A stretch of 64,000 nt of DNA from CAVRIA01 sp963721115 (GTDB taxonomy: Bacteria > Desulfobacterota > Binatia > HRBIN30 > CADEER01). The notes beneath the pieces are model-generated. The model was not told the origin of the DNA and did no database searches. It saw only the letters and a program-made list of their open reading frames with translations. The position numbers and the translations under genes were made by a program. The DNA is taken from the NCBI GenBank assembly GCA_963721115.1, contig CAVRIA010000019.1, forward strand, positions 32,232 to 96,231, in the 5' to 3' direction. Shown one piece after another: positions 54,939-63,067 of the stretch. How positions within the stretch are numbered: position 1 is the first letter of the stretch; each line of letters opens with the position of its first letter.

Positions 54939-55693
54939 TGCCGGAAGACAGCACCACGTCGACAGCGAGCTCCAAGGGCGAGGTGCGCGTCGAAAGGCTC
55001 TCCCACATCCGTCGCCGCATCGGCCAGCACATGGTGACGTCGCGTGCGACGTCGCCGCACACCGTCATGGCGATGGAGATCGACTACACTACCGTCAGCG
55101 CGGGGCGCGATGCGGCGAAGCGGATGGGGAGGGCACTCTCTTACCTGCCGTTCGTCGCCTCCGCCGTCGCCGAGGCCATCGCCGACTTCCCGCGCGTGAA
55201 CGCGTCGATCGTCGGCGACGATCTGCACGTCTTTCCGCGCCTGAACCTCGGCATCGCCGTCGATCTTGATTTCGAAGGACTGATCGTCCCCGTCGTTCGC
55301 GGTGTGGCGGAGAAGTCGCTGCCCGAGGTGGCGCGCGAGATGGAGGATCTCGCGGCGCGGGCGCGCGGGCGCTGCCTCACGCCCGACGACGTCGCCCACG
55401 GGACGTTCATGATCACGAATGCGGGCGGGTACGGAACCCTGTTCACCGCCGCGATCATCCATCAGCCGCAGGTCGCGATCCTCTCCACCGACGGCATCGC
55501 ACCCAAGCCGGTCGCCGTGGCCCGTGACGACGGCGGCTACGCGGTCGAGGTGCGCCCGATCGGCGTGCTCACGCTGACCTGGGACCACCGCGCCTTCGAC
55601 GGCGCCTACGCGGCCGCATTCTTGAGACGGCTCAAGACCGCGCTGGAGACCCGCGACTGGCGCGCCCACCTGAACATGGAGAATGACGAATGA
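54938..55693 (+). CDS. 2-oxoacid dehydrogenase E2 catalytic domain
   Basis: Dihydrolipoyl acyltransferase core of 251 residues without lipoyl or E3-binding domains. RVERLSHIRRRIGQHMVTS opens the catalytic domain; NLGIAVDLDFEGLIVPVV, GTFMITNAGGYGTLFT and the active-site TWDHRAFDGAYAA are intact. Together with the preceding lipoyl protein it makes a split E2. The last codons overlap the next gene by four bases. It should transfer the acyl group from lipoyl to CoA or another acceptor. Confidence 0.88.
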   Translation: MPEDSTTSTASSKGEVRVERLSHIRRRIGQHMVTSRATSPHTVMAMEIDYTTVSAGRDAAKRMGRALSYLPFVASAVAEAIADFPRVNASIVGDDLHVFPRLNLGIAVDLDFEGLIVPVVRGVAEKSLPEVAREMEDLAARARGRCLTPDDVAHGTFMITNAGGYGTLFTAAIIHQPQVAILSTDGIAPKPVAVARDDGGYAVEVRPIGVLTLTWDHRAFDGAYAAAFLRRLKTALETRDWRAHLNMENDE

Positions 55694-56516
55694 CGACGAC
55701 CGATTGTGGCCCGTACGTGCACTTCGAGAAGGACGGCGCGGTGGCGCGCATTATCCTAGACGATCCGAAGCGAGCCAACGTGCAGTCCTCCGAGATGGTG
55801 TGGGGTGTCGAGGACGCGCTGACCGCCGCGCGCCGCGATCATGAGGTGCGCGTGGTGATCATCAAGGCGGCTGGGAAGGGCTTCTGCTCCGGTCACATCG
55901 CCACCGGCGACTATCCTGAGTTCCACGCCAATCTCGAGGCCAAGGGAACGGTATGGGAAGGCCAGACCGAGCTCTTCCTCACCCCGATGCTGAGTCTGTG
56001 GGAGTTCCCAAGCCGACCATCGCCCAGGTGCACGGATACGCACTCGGCGGCGGCTCCTACTGGGCCTTGCTGCCGGACATGACGATCGCGTCCGAGGACG
56101 CCTACTTCCAGATGCCGCTCGTGCAGGCGATGGGACTGCCGGGCGGCGAGACCATGATCGAGCCGTGGCTCTTCATGAACTGGAAGAAGACTGCAGAGTA
56201 CCTCTTGACGTCGCAGACGCTGACCGCGGCGCAGGCGCTCGAGGCTGGGATCATCAACCAAGTCGTGCCGCGCGACGATCTGGAGCGGACGACCGAGGCG
56301 CTTGCCGCCAAGATCGCGACTGCGCCGGGATCGACGTTAGTGGCCACGAAGACGATGATCCGCCGCGCCTGGGAGCTGATGGGCATGCGCATCCATCAGC
56401 AGATGTCGAACGACATGGTCGCGGTCGTGGCCGGGCATCAGGACTTCCGCGCGAAGCTGAGTGAGCTCAGGGCGTCGGGCAAGAAGCCACGCGACGTGAC
56501 GAAGGACGAACAATAG
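55690..56516 (+). CDS. Enoyl-CoA hydratase/isomerase family protein (one frameshift)
   Basis: Crotonase-fold protein of about 275 residues. ARIILDDPKRANVQSSEM, VIIKAAGKGFCSGHIATG (oxyanion strand) and, after the break, PTIAQVHGYALGGGSYWALL and AMGLPGGETMIEPWLF. One C is missing in the run at 56007-56009; restoring it gives WEFPKPTIAQVHGY without a gap. It overlaps E2 by four bases, so it belongs to the same operon, and an aldehyde dehydrogenase follows. It may hydrate or isomerise an acyl-CoA made by the pathway. Confidence 0.85.
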
Positions 56517-56539
56517 GTCGGGGACGAGGAGCCCAACAG

Positions 56540-57993
56540 ATGGTCACGCAGGACCGCTTTTACATCGGAGGCAAGTGGGTCACGCCGGCGGGAACCGGAA
56601 CGCTCGAAGTCATCTCGCCCTACACGGAGGAAGTGATCGGCCGGGTCCCCGAGGCGACCCCTGCCGACATGGGCGCCGCGGTCGCGGCGGCCCGCGAGGC
56701 TCTCGAGCATGGCCCCTGGCCACGCACGCCGGCGGGCGAACGGGCGGCGATGATCACCGCGCTGTCGCGCGAGATCGGGACGCGGGCGCAGGAGATCGCC
56801 GACCTGATCACGGCCGAAATGGGCAGTCCTGCGTCGTGGAGTCTCGTCGGGCAGGCGTTCTCGGCGACCCTGGTGCTGGATGCGTTTGGCGCGCACGCGG
56901 AACGCTTCCCGTTCGAGGAGCGCCGCTCCGGGCTGATGGGCGCAAGCCTCGTCCGCCGCGCGCCTGTCGGCGTGGCCGCCTGCATCATCCCGTGGAACGT
57001 CCCGCTCTTCCTCGCCTGTATGAAGCTCGGAGCGGCGATGGCCGCCGGCGTGCCCGTGGTGTTGAAACCGGCGCCCGAGACGCCGCTCGATGCCTACGTC
57101 CTCGCCGAGATGGTCGAGAAGATCGGACTGCCGCCCGGCGTGGTGAACGTCGTTCCGGCTGGACGCGAGGTGGGTGAGCACCTCGTGCGGCATCCGCAGG
57201 TCGACAAGGTATCGTTCACGGGCAGCACCGCGGTGGGTCGCCGCATCGGCGCGATCTGCGGCGAACAGCTGAAACGCTGCACGCTCGAGCTCGGCGGGAA
57301 GTCGGCTGCGATCGTTCTCGAGGACGTCGATCTCGAGGCGGCGCTGCCGAACATCATGGCGAACGCGATCATCAACAACGGTCAGGCGTGCCTCAGCCAG
57401 ACCCGAATCCTTGCGCCGCGATCGCGCTACGACGAAGTGGTCGATGCCGTGGTGACGTCCGTACGCGCAATGAAGGTCGGCGATCCAGCCGATCCGGAGG
57501 TCGGGATCGGCCCGGTTGCGTCACGCCGTCAGCAGGAGCGGGTGAACGGCTACATCGAGCTCGGCGCGAAAGAGGGAGCCCGGGCCGCACTCGGTGGCGA
57601 GGCGCGAAAGGTGCGCGAGCGCGGATGGTTCGTCGAGCCCACGGTCTTTGCCGACGTCGAGAATCGCATGCGCATCGCCCGGGAAGAGATCTTCGGCCCC
57701 GTGCTGTGCGTGATCCCCTACGAGGGAGAGGCCGACGCGGTTCGCATCGCGAACGATTCCGATTACGGACTCTCGGGCTCGGTATGGACGCGCGACTCGG
57801 GCGCGGCGTCGAGGTGGCAAAAGGCGTTCGCACCGGAACGTACGGAGTGAACGCCGTCGCGACGATGGACCTGCACAACCCCTTCGGCGGCTTCAAGGGC
57901 TCGGGCATCGGCAGGGAGTGCGGCCCCGAAGGCATCGACGCGTTCTGCGAGGTGCAGACCATCGTCCTGCCATCCGACTACCCGGCGGCATAG
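56540..57993 (+). CDS. Aldehyde dehydrogenase (one frameshift)
   Basis: NAD(P)-dependent aldehyde dehydrogenase of about 485 residues. IIPWNVPLFLA and LKPAPETPLDAY bind the cofactor; catalytic Glu in LELGGKSAAIV and Cys in NNGQACLSQTR. One G is missing in the run at 57799-57801; restoring it gives RDSGRGVEVAKGVRTGTYGV and the normal ending NPFGGFKGSGIGRECG. It starts 23 bases after the hydratase. In this operon it likely oxidises an aldehyde from degradation of an alcohol or aromatic compound. Confidence 0.88.
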
Positions 57994-58525
57994 ATGATCG
58001 TGTCGCGAGGTGTCCTCCTGGGTCGGGTGAACCTCGCGGGTGGGTCGGGCGCGTCGTACGTGCGGTGAATGGACAGCACCAACGCCCGCTGGCCGGGCGT
58101 TGCTCGATCAGCTGGATCCGGGTGCCGTCGGGGTACGGGGTGAACAGGCCGCGGTTACCGCTCTGAAAGACGGCTCGGGTGTCCGGAAGAACGCGGCCGC
58201 CGTGTCTCTGGATCGCGTCGGCGACGGCGTCCAGATCCTCGACTGCGAAGCTGAGGTGCGTCAAACCCAGCGCGTTCATCGCGCGACGTTCGCCGGTGCC
58301 CTCGTGCGGGCTCGCATAATGCAAGAGCTCGATACGCCAGCCGTCGTGTTCCAGGTAGACCAGCTCGAGCTGGGCGCCTTCAACCTCCAGGATACGAGCA
58401 GTTGCTGCGTCCCCGACATGGAGTCGCCCAACCTCGCGAAACCCGAGTCCATCGCGGTAGAAACTGATGGATCGATCGAGATTCTCCACGCAGATGCCCA
58501 AGTGGGTGAGCCGAAGCGGCGGCAC
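57893..58525 (-). CDS. VOC (glyoxalase/dioxygenase-fold) family protein
   Basis: Metal-dependent vicinal oxygen chelate fold. Two beta-alpha-beta modules with metal ligands: LTHLGICVENLDRSISFY (His) with LELVYLEHDG, and LTHLSFAVEDLDAVADAI (His) with TRIQLIEQ (Glu nearby). The domain ends at about 58090. The following 65 residues run antiparallel over the aldehyde dehydrogenase 3' end and look non-native, so the true stop is probably nearer 58090 and lost by an indel. It may isomerise or cleave a pathway intermediate. Confidence 0.72.
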   Translation of the reverse strand: MPPLRLTHLGICVENLDRSISFYRDGLGFREVGRLHVGDAATARILEVEGAQLELVYLEHDGWRIELLHYASPHEGTGERRAMNALGLTHLSFAVEDLDAVADAIQRHGGRVLPDTRAVFQSGNRGLFTPYPDGTRIQLIEQRPASGRWCCPFTARTTRPTHPRGSPDPGGHLATRSSMPPGSRMAGRWSAPRRTRRCLRGRTPCRCPSP

Positions 58526-58607
58526 GTCGTTCCCTCCTCAGGGCCTAAGCATATGAAGAGATCCGCCCCAGAGCCACCCCGGAAAGGTGTCGACCGACCA
58601 CCGTCGA

Positions 58608-58986
58608 TCAGCCAACAGCGACCCGACGACGGGCATAGGCTCGATATGAGCCCGGGGCGCAGGTCTCAAGATAGGCAGTGAACCTCCCAAAGGTCGGGAT
58701 CCCACAAACGATGGAGAAGAAAGGGCGTCGGCACAGTCGGGCGGCCAACTCGATCTGCGTCTCAAGCTCTAGCAGCGAACCATAGGCAAGCCCGACGAAT
58801 CGCTCGTAGTCTTTACCCCCGCGACCGTATCCCTCGGCGATGTTCGACGGCACTGAGACGGCGGCTCGATTCATCTGCGACGTGAGTCCGTAAATTCATC
58901 TCGACGACGGTCTTGGTGAGCCCGTACACCGCCTCCGCCAGCTCCATCGCGTCCCGCCAGACGCGTAGATCCCGATGCCCCGCCAC
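58608..58986 (-). pseudogene. Four-helix-bundle (S23/IVS-type) protein gene, frameshifted
   Basis: Family text is clear in pieces: GHRDLRVWRDAMELAEAVYG from GTG 58986. In a second frame come YGLTSQMNRAAVSVPSNIAE and GYGRGGKDYERFVGLAYGSL, then LELETQIELAARL. Two indels near 58885-58905 separate the blocks. After AARL the expected GLT continuation is replaced by unrelated sequence. The protein type is the four-helix bundle encoded in 23S rRNA intervening sequences and related to Avd of diversity-generating retroelements. Its 5' side carries the GC-rich arm and tRNA fragment at 58996-59091. Confidence 0.75.
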
Positions 58987-58995
58987 GACGCGTCC

Positions 58996-59091
58996 TGGAT
59001 CTAGTTCTTCCCCCTGAACCCCGTACCCCGAACCCGCAATGCCACGCCCCCAAGGGCGTGGCGAGCAATGAGCCGTGTTGGATTCGAACCA
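58996..59091 (-). repeat. 96-base block: cassette edge, GC-rich arm, hairpin and tRNA-Lys 3' piece, copy 1
   Basis: Matches 62972-63067 with one mismatch. In minus-strand order: the T-arm and acceptor end of a tRNA-Lys (59091-59069), a GCCACGCCC-GGGCGTGGC hairpin, the arm GGGTTCGGGGTACGGGG (complement of 59019-59035), then AGAACTAGATCCA leading into the four-helix-bundle gene. Confidence 0.85.
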
Positions 59092-59236
59092 TGGGGCTAC
59101 CGCAGGAATCGCGCACCCCGATGGTCACGCCTTCCAAGATCAAGAAACGAAGCTTGTGCTTGAACGCCTCTTGTCTGACGCGCTTCGGCCGGACCGTGCC
59201 TTCGCAGTGCTCGCAGCGGTATCCGAACTCCCTCAT
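59092..59236 (-). pseudogene. YgiT-type zinc-finger antitoxin fragment
   Basis: MREFGYRCEHCEGTVRPKRV and LRFLILEGVTIGVRDSCGS are the N-terminal zinc-binding domain of YgiT/MqsA-like antitoxins (CxxC plus a distal pair, of which one Cys is replaced by Arg). The sequence is cut off at the tRNA/arm block at 59091. Just upstream (59237-59280) a short frame ending KLIITVYEFTDE looks like the last residues of its DUF4258-type toxin partner. The rest of that toxin is gone. Confidence 0.6.
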
Positions 59237-59270
59237 TCGTCGGTGAACTCGTAGACTGTAATGATGAGCT

Positions 59271-59609
59271 TCAGTCCCGTTCGTGGAGGAGCAACTCGTC
59301 CACGTACCGCTTGAGCTCCGGCAATCGATTCTCGACCGCCGCCCAAACGGTTTCGATACGAACACCGAAGTACTCGTGAATCAGGACATCCCGCATCCCG
59401 GCGATCCGGGTCCACGGAATGTCTGGATGCCGGTCTCGGAGGCCGCTCGACAGGTTCTTGACCGCCTCGCCGATCACCTCGAGATTCCTGATGACGGCAT
59501 CCTGAATCATCGTATCAGCGAGAAACGCTTCCCGGCCACCAGTGACGTAAGACCCGATCCGTGCAATCGCGTCGCGGATGTGACGCAGATACACACGGTC
59601 GTCCTTCAT
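59271..59609 (-). CDS. HepT-like (DUF86) toxin
   Basis: HEPN-domain RNase toxin of 112 residues. The catalytic Rx4HxY motif is RDVLIHEYFGV. The opening RVYLRHIRDAIARIGSYV and NLEVIGEAVKNLS are typical of DUF86. The start overlaps the stop of the nucleotidyltransferase gene by four bases. In such pairs the partner inactivates HepT by adding AMP to its Tyr. Confidence 0.92.
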   Translation of the reverse strand: MKDDRVYLRHIRDAIARIGSYVTGGREAFLADTMIQDAVIRNLEVIGEAVKNLSSGLRDRHPDIPWTRIAGMRDVLIHEYFGVRIETVWAAVENRLPELKRYVDELLLHERD

Positions 59610-59914
59610 ACGGGTCTGGCCTCTTGCAAGATCTTCTCGCGCAGATACGGGCTGAGCCCTTCTTCCTCGGCCACGTCAACGGGTCGACCGAGAAGTTCTT
59701 CGAGGTCCTGCTTCAGCGCCACGAGGTCGAGAAGGTCCCTCTGGGGCTCCAGCGCAACCAGAAAGTCGACGTCACTCGACGAGGACGCAGATCCGGTGGC
59801 ATGCGAGCCGAAAACCCGAATACGCAGTGCGCCATGCCGGCGTGCGATACGACGAATCTCGTTTGCGTGCTGGTGGGTGATGCCCTCGTTCATGTTGGCT
59901 GAGAGGATACCCAT
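59606..59914 (-). CDS. MntA-like nucleotidyltransferase antitoxin
   Basis: Minimal nucleotidyltransferase of up to 102 residues. The catalytic motif GSx10DxD is in RVFGSHATGSASSSSDVDFLV; LKQDLEELLGRPVDVAEEEGL follows as usual. ATG 59914 and ATG 59893 are both possible starts. It precedes and overlaps HepT, the standard order. All active-site acids are intact. Confidence 0.92.
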   Translation of the reverse strand: MGILSANMNEGITHQHANEIRRIARRHGALRIRVFGSHATGSASSSSDVDFLVALEPQRDLLDLVALKQDLEELLGRPVDVAEEEGLSPYLREKILQEARPV

Positions 59915-60012
59915 TGGAGCGGCCGTACGCTAGCCAGAACGACGCACCGAGACCAGGGACCAAGATGGTTCGTCCACTGCGAGCATGATAGTCGCGTACC
60001 CGAGAACCGACG

Positions 60013-61500
60013 ATGACGAATCCGTATTGCGATGCGCTCGGCATCCAGCTGCCGCGGCTAGAAAGGGTGCGAAATCATCCGGAGGCGACGACCTTCTCGC
60101 TTCTGATCGTCGCCCTGCTCGAGCGCGGCAGCCCGATGACGCTGGCGGAGGTTGCCGAACGTTTTGAGCAAGCCGGTGTCGGATGCGTCGAAGAGGTTCT
60201 GCAATCGCTGCGGCGCTGCCGACCCGCGCGGGCACCCGTCTGGCGCGATGGGGACCGCTACGGGCTCGATCCACACGATGCCGAGCTCGATTTGCGCGTC
60301 TTCATGCTCGGCCTGCGCCCCCCGCGGTTTTCGCCGCCGATGCGCCCGCAGCCGGTTGCGCTGCCGAAACCGGATCAGCGGCTCGCGCTGGCCGAGTTGG
60401 ACGAGGCCTGGAAGAACGCGTCGCTGTACTCGCTGTCGCGCCAGCGCTTGGTACTGGCAGTTCTCGATGCACATGATGGACCGATGGCCCCCGAGAAGGT
60501 GATTTCCTTCGTCGCCGCGCGAACGGGCTACCACGGGCTGACGGCGGACTCGACGAAATTCAAGCGCAAGGGTTCCGGTGTGGAAGTCCGGACCGACGGA
60601 CGATGGGCCATCGCTCCCGGTACCGACGCCCTCGTTTCAGCGCGAACTGCTGTTCGGCAGCGCTTGGCGATGGTTCGCCGCTGGTCGAGCTGCCAATCCG
60701 ATCCCGCCGAGATCGAGGCGAGACAACGGGTCCTCGAGGAAGAACGTAACGCTCGCGCCGGTGACCTGGCGCGGCTGCGGCGCGTGATCATTCATGGCTT
60801 CCCGGCGCAGAGCCCGGCCATGATCGTGCTCCTCGACGTGGGCGAGCGGACGCTCCACACCTTCGGCCGTGAAGAGCTCGGTGCGGTCAGGCATCGACTG
60901 GAGCATTACGACGTCATTGCCGCGATCGACGTTCGCTCCTTTCTTCGCGCCATCGACTACGAGCCTGGTCAGCGACGTCTAGCCGATCTGGGGCCGCCGC
61001 AGAAAACCAAACAGATCAACAAGCGCGGCCGGACTCTCAAGATTACAACCGAGCTTCTGATCCAGGGCTCGTGCGGCATCAGCCGGCCGCTCGGTGCACC
61101 GGAAAAGCTTCGATCCCACTTGAGCGAAGGTAACCTGGGACGGCTACGACGGCGCCTCGAATCCGACGCAAAATCCCTCTACGCACTCTATCAATACGGG
61201 CGCCTGCACGGCTCCCTGCGCCTCCGTTGGGGATTTCTCGATGACCATCTACCCGCCCCGTGGGTTCACCGTGACGAACCGACTCTCTACATCCTGAAGC
61301 AGCAAGCCCTCGAGCTCGGCCTGCTGCTCGAAGTGGTCACGGGCAGTGCCCCCGGTTGGGAAGAACCGTGGTCACGCGCCCACCGGTGCTCGGTCCACAA
61401 GGACGATGAACGTTGGTGGACCTACATTGTCGACGAAGACGGCTACGTGATCGACGATGCCGATGTACAGCTCGCGCGCGTGGCCGCTGTGGTTCACTGA
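60013..61500 (+). CDS. Unrecognised 495-residue protein with winged-helix-like N-terminus
   Basis: I do not recognise a family. Residues 25-95 look like a winged helix (ATTFSLLIVALLERGSPMTL, AEVAERFEQAGVGCVEEVLQ) and a second similar unit may lie at 135-205 (SRQRLVLAVLDAHDGPMAPE). A central alpha/beta region (AMIVLLDVGERTLHTFGREE, HYDVIAAIDVRSFLRAI) and a basic stretch (KTKQINKRGRTLKITTELLI) follow. The C-terminal 130 residues are Trp- and Tyr-rich. The gene is complete, unfragmented and sits alone between two toxin-antitoxin modules, so it may be a DNA-binding accessory protein of this mobile region. Confidence 0.75.
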   Translation: MTNPYCDALGIQLPRLERVRNHPEATTFSLLIVALLERGSPMTLAEVAERFEQAGVGCVEEVLQSLRRCRPARAPVWRDGDRYGLDPHDAELDLRVFMLGLRPPRFSPPMRPQPVALPKPDQRLALAELDEAWKNASLYSLSRQRLVLAVLDAHDGPMAPEKVISFVAARTGYHGLTADSTKFKRKGSGVEVRTDGRWAIAPGTDALVSARTAVRQRLAMVRRWSSCQSDPAEIEARQRVLEEERNARAGDLARLRRVIIHGFPAQSPAMIVLLDVGERTLHTFGREELGAVRHRLEHYDVIAAIDVRSFLRAIDYEPGQRRLADLGPPQKTKQINKRGRTLKITTELLIQGSCGISRPLGAPEKLRSHLSEGNLGRLRRRLESDAKSLYALYQYGRLHGSLRLRWGFLDDHLPAPWVHRDEPTLYILKQQALELGLLLEVVTGSAPGWEEPWSRAHRCSVHKDDERWWTYIVDEDGYVIDDADVQLARVAAVVH

Positions 61501-61582
61501 TCGACGTCTGCGCGTTCGTCACCAGCCTCGCGATCGTACCGACAGATCGTTCGATCGAAAGCGCGTTGAGTTGCGGCCCATA

Positions 61583-61632
61583 CTCGGGGTTCCGGGTTCG
61601 GGGTACGGGGTGCGGGGACTACGATTCCGGAG
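61583..61632. repeat. GC-rich arm with four-helix-bundle 3' edge, copy at 61.6 kb
   Basis: 50 bases that match 62922-62971 at 47 positions: the arm GGGTTCGGGGTACGGGG (61594-61610) followed by GACTACGATTCCGGAG, which encodes the stop and last codons of the four-helix-bundle fragment on the minus strand. Confidence 0.85.
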
Positions 61633-61864
61633 ATTCCCGACGACCGCGCAGCCCGCTCCGCGGCGCGTTGCGTTGCCGCCCAACTTTGCCCGCGAGTTCG
61701 AGCAGATTGTCTACGCGATCCTTCTCCGTCAAACCCAGTCGGGCGGCCAGCTCGATCTGCGTCTCAATCTCCAGGAGCGAACCGTAGGCAAGCCCGCCAA
61801 ATCGCTCGTAGTCCTTGCACGATAACCGCGCCATGCATGCGCATCCGCCAACATTTTCTGCCAT
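61619..61864 (-). pseudogene. Four-helix-bundle protein, C-terminal half only
   Basis: From residue 17 the text is typical: KDYERFGGLAYGSLLEIETQ, IELAARLGLTEKDRVDNLLE, LAGKVGRQ. The first two helices are missing and replaced by unrelated codons. The stop TAG adjoins the GC-rich arm at 61594-61610. It is a 5'-truncated copy of the same family as 58608-58986. Confidence 0.75.
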
Positions 61865-61867
61865 AAT

Positions 61868-61896
61868 TTGACAGGAAATGTTCCCGGCAGTATGCT
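61868..61896 (+). promoter_or_regulatory. Sigma70-type promoter of the ParD/ParE module
   Basis: TTGACA (61868-61873), 17 bases, TATGCT (61891-61896). The predicted start site is the A of the ATG at 61903, so the mRNA would be leaderless. GGAA-ATG-TTCC inside the spacer is a candidate operator. Confidence 0.7.
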
Positions 61897-61902
61897 GCTC
61901 GT

Positions 61903-62184
61903 ATGAAAGCTAAGCAATCGGCCATCAACATTTCCCTACCGGCGCCGCTGCGCCAAAAGCTCGAACAGAAGGTGCATCGCCTCGGCGCCTATGGCTCGAC
62001 GAGCGAGTACCTCCGCGAGCTCATCCGCCGTGATTTGCAACGGGACGCCATCGACCACGTTGACCAGCTCCTCCTCGATGGCGTGAACTCCGGCCCTGCC
62101 GAACCGATGAACGCAGCATGGAGAAAGGCCCGTCGCGCCGCGCTCACCAAACCGCCGCGCACTCGTAAACCTTCCCGCGCGTGA
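61903..62184 (+). CDS. ParD-like ribbon-helix-helix antitoxin
   Basis: Antitoxin of 93 residues. The DNA-binding part is SAINISLPAPLRQKLEQKV followed by YGSTSEYLRELIRRDLQR; the C-terminal half (LLLDGVNSGPAEPMNAAWRK) binds the toxin. A sharp promoter ends seven bases before the ATG, and no ribosome site is seen, which fits leaderless translation. The stop overlaps the toxin start in GTGA. Confidence 0.92.
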   Translation: MKAKQSAINISLPAPLRQKLEQKVHRLGAYGSTSEYLRELIRRDLQRDAIDHVDQLLLDGVNSGPAEPMNAAWRKARRAALTKPPRTRKPSRA

Positions 62185-62507
62185 AACGTCCCGCACTCGT
62201 TGCCAACATCCGGCCGCGCGCCCGTGAAGACGTGGACGCGATCGCCGCCACCATCGCCAGCGAACACCCGAAAGCCGCGCTCCGCTTCCTCGATGTCTTC
62301 GACGCGGCCATTGATCGGCTCGTGCAATTTCCCGAACTCGGCCAGGTGTGGCCAACCAACCGACCCAACACGTTCGCGACCGTGCGCCGGCTCGTCCTGC
62401 GCGGCTTCCGCGTGTCCATTTTCTACCGACCTACCGACACCACGCTTGAAGTCTTACGCGTGCTTCGCCACGGCCAACATGCACCGCCGCTTTTGGACGA
62501 TCTCTAG
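62181..62507 (+). CDS. ParE/RelE-family toxin
   Basis: Toxin of 108 residues, GTG start overlapping the antitoxin stop. RPRAREDVDAIAATIASEHP opens the fold; FLDVFDAAIDRLVQFPELG and RRLVLRGFRVSIFYRPTDTT, LEVLRVLRHGQ close it. ParE members poison gyrase and RelE members cleave mRNA; the sequence alone does not decide. Confidence 0.92.
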   Translation: MKRPALVANIRPRAREDVDAIAATIASEHPKAALRFLDVFDAAIDRLVQFPELGQVWPTNRPNTFATVRRLVLRGFRVSIFYRPTDTTLEVLRVLRHGQHAPPLLDDL

Positions 62508-62662
62508 GCTTCCCCTGGGGATTCTGTAACGGCCCGACGGGCGTTTCTCCTCCGCTCCTTGTTGCTGGCGCGCTTCGCGATCGCCTTCGGTCCGTAGTAC
62601 GCGCCGCACCCGTGCTTGGCGCCGGCGTGTTCCGTCTTCCGCTCGCGAATGGTCCAGGCCAT
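62504..62662 (-). CDS. Small basic protein, 52 residues
   Basis: MAWTIRERKTEHAGAKHGCG, AYYGPKAIAKRASNKERRRN and ARRAVTESPGEA. It is very basic, and I recall similar short proteins of the pattern KTEHxGxK...GAYxGxKxxAKxxSNKxRRxN in other genomes. Its TAG stop overlaps the ParE stop region tail to tail. Too short for routine gene finding, but the codon pattern and motif support a real gene. Function unknown; nucleic-acid binding is a guess from charge. Confidence 0.55.
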   Translation of the reverse strand: MAWTIRERKTEHAGAKHGCGAYYGPKAIAKRASNKERRRNARRAVTESPGEA

Positions 62663-62822
62663 CGCCGCACCGTACCACACGAAGGTCGCCGCTTTACAGA
62701 TCTCCCGATCTGCCGTTCACTGTAGTCGCCTACTGGGCGCCTTTTCCTCGTCCTCCCCCGCGGCCGGACGCGACGTTGGCAGTTCGCCAACACCGACCGC
62801 CCGGCCGCGCCAGGAGGGCGAC

Positions 62823-62993
62823 ATGGTTCCTTCCAACGATGGCGACGACGTCGCCAACACCGTGCGCGAGCAACAAGACGATGAGGCTCTCGCTCGGGAG
62901 CTCGCGCGCCAGGCCCACACGCTCGGGGTTCCGGGTTCGGGGTACGGGGTGCGGGAATCACGATTCCGGAGTGGATCTAGTTCTTCCCCCTGA
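62823..62993 (+). CDS. Possible small acidic protein running into the repeat
   Basis: From ATG 62823 behind GGAGGGCGAC: MVPSNDGDDVANTVREQQDD, EALARELARQAHTL, after which the frame enters the GC-rich arm. The first 34 residues look like a helical protein cut short by the cassette. No family recognised. Confidence 0.3.
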   Translation: MVPSNDGDDVANTVREQQDDEALARELARQAHTLGVPGSGYGVRESRFRSGSSSSP

Positions 62994-63011
62994 ACCCCGT
63001 ACCCCGAACCC
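62933..63011. mobile_element. Emptied four-helix-bundle cassette (paired inverted arms)
   Basis: The arm GGGTTCGGGGTACGGGG (62933-62949) faces its exact reverse complement (62995-63011). The 45 bases between hold the last bases of a four-helix-bundle gene (CACGATTCCGGAG) joined directly to the sequence that elsewhere precedes such a gene (TGGATCTAGTTCTTC). This is what remains if the gene is deleted from a cassette bounded by inverted arms. Confidence 0.6.
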
Positions 63012-63067
63012 GCAATGCCACACCCCCAAGGGCGTGGCGAGCAATGAGCCGTGTTGGATTCGAACCA
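62972..63067 (-). repeat. 96-base block, copy 2
   Basis: One mismatch to 58996-59091. It carries the arm, the GCCAC(A)CCC/GGGCGTGGC hairpin and the T-arm/acceptor of tRNA-Lys. Confidence 0.85.

Noticed and set aside
56540..57850. Aldehyde dehydrogenase ending at 57850
   Set aside because: The last 13 residues are not family-like; restoring one G gives the conserved C-terminus ending at 57993.
59069..59091. A complete tRNA gene at 59.07 kb
   Set aside because: Only the T-arm 3' part and acceptor strand are present; the other side is a YgiT-type antitoxin fragment.
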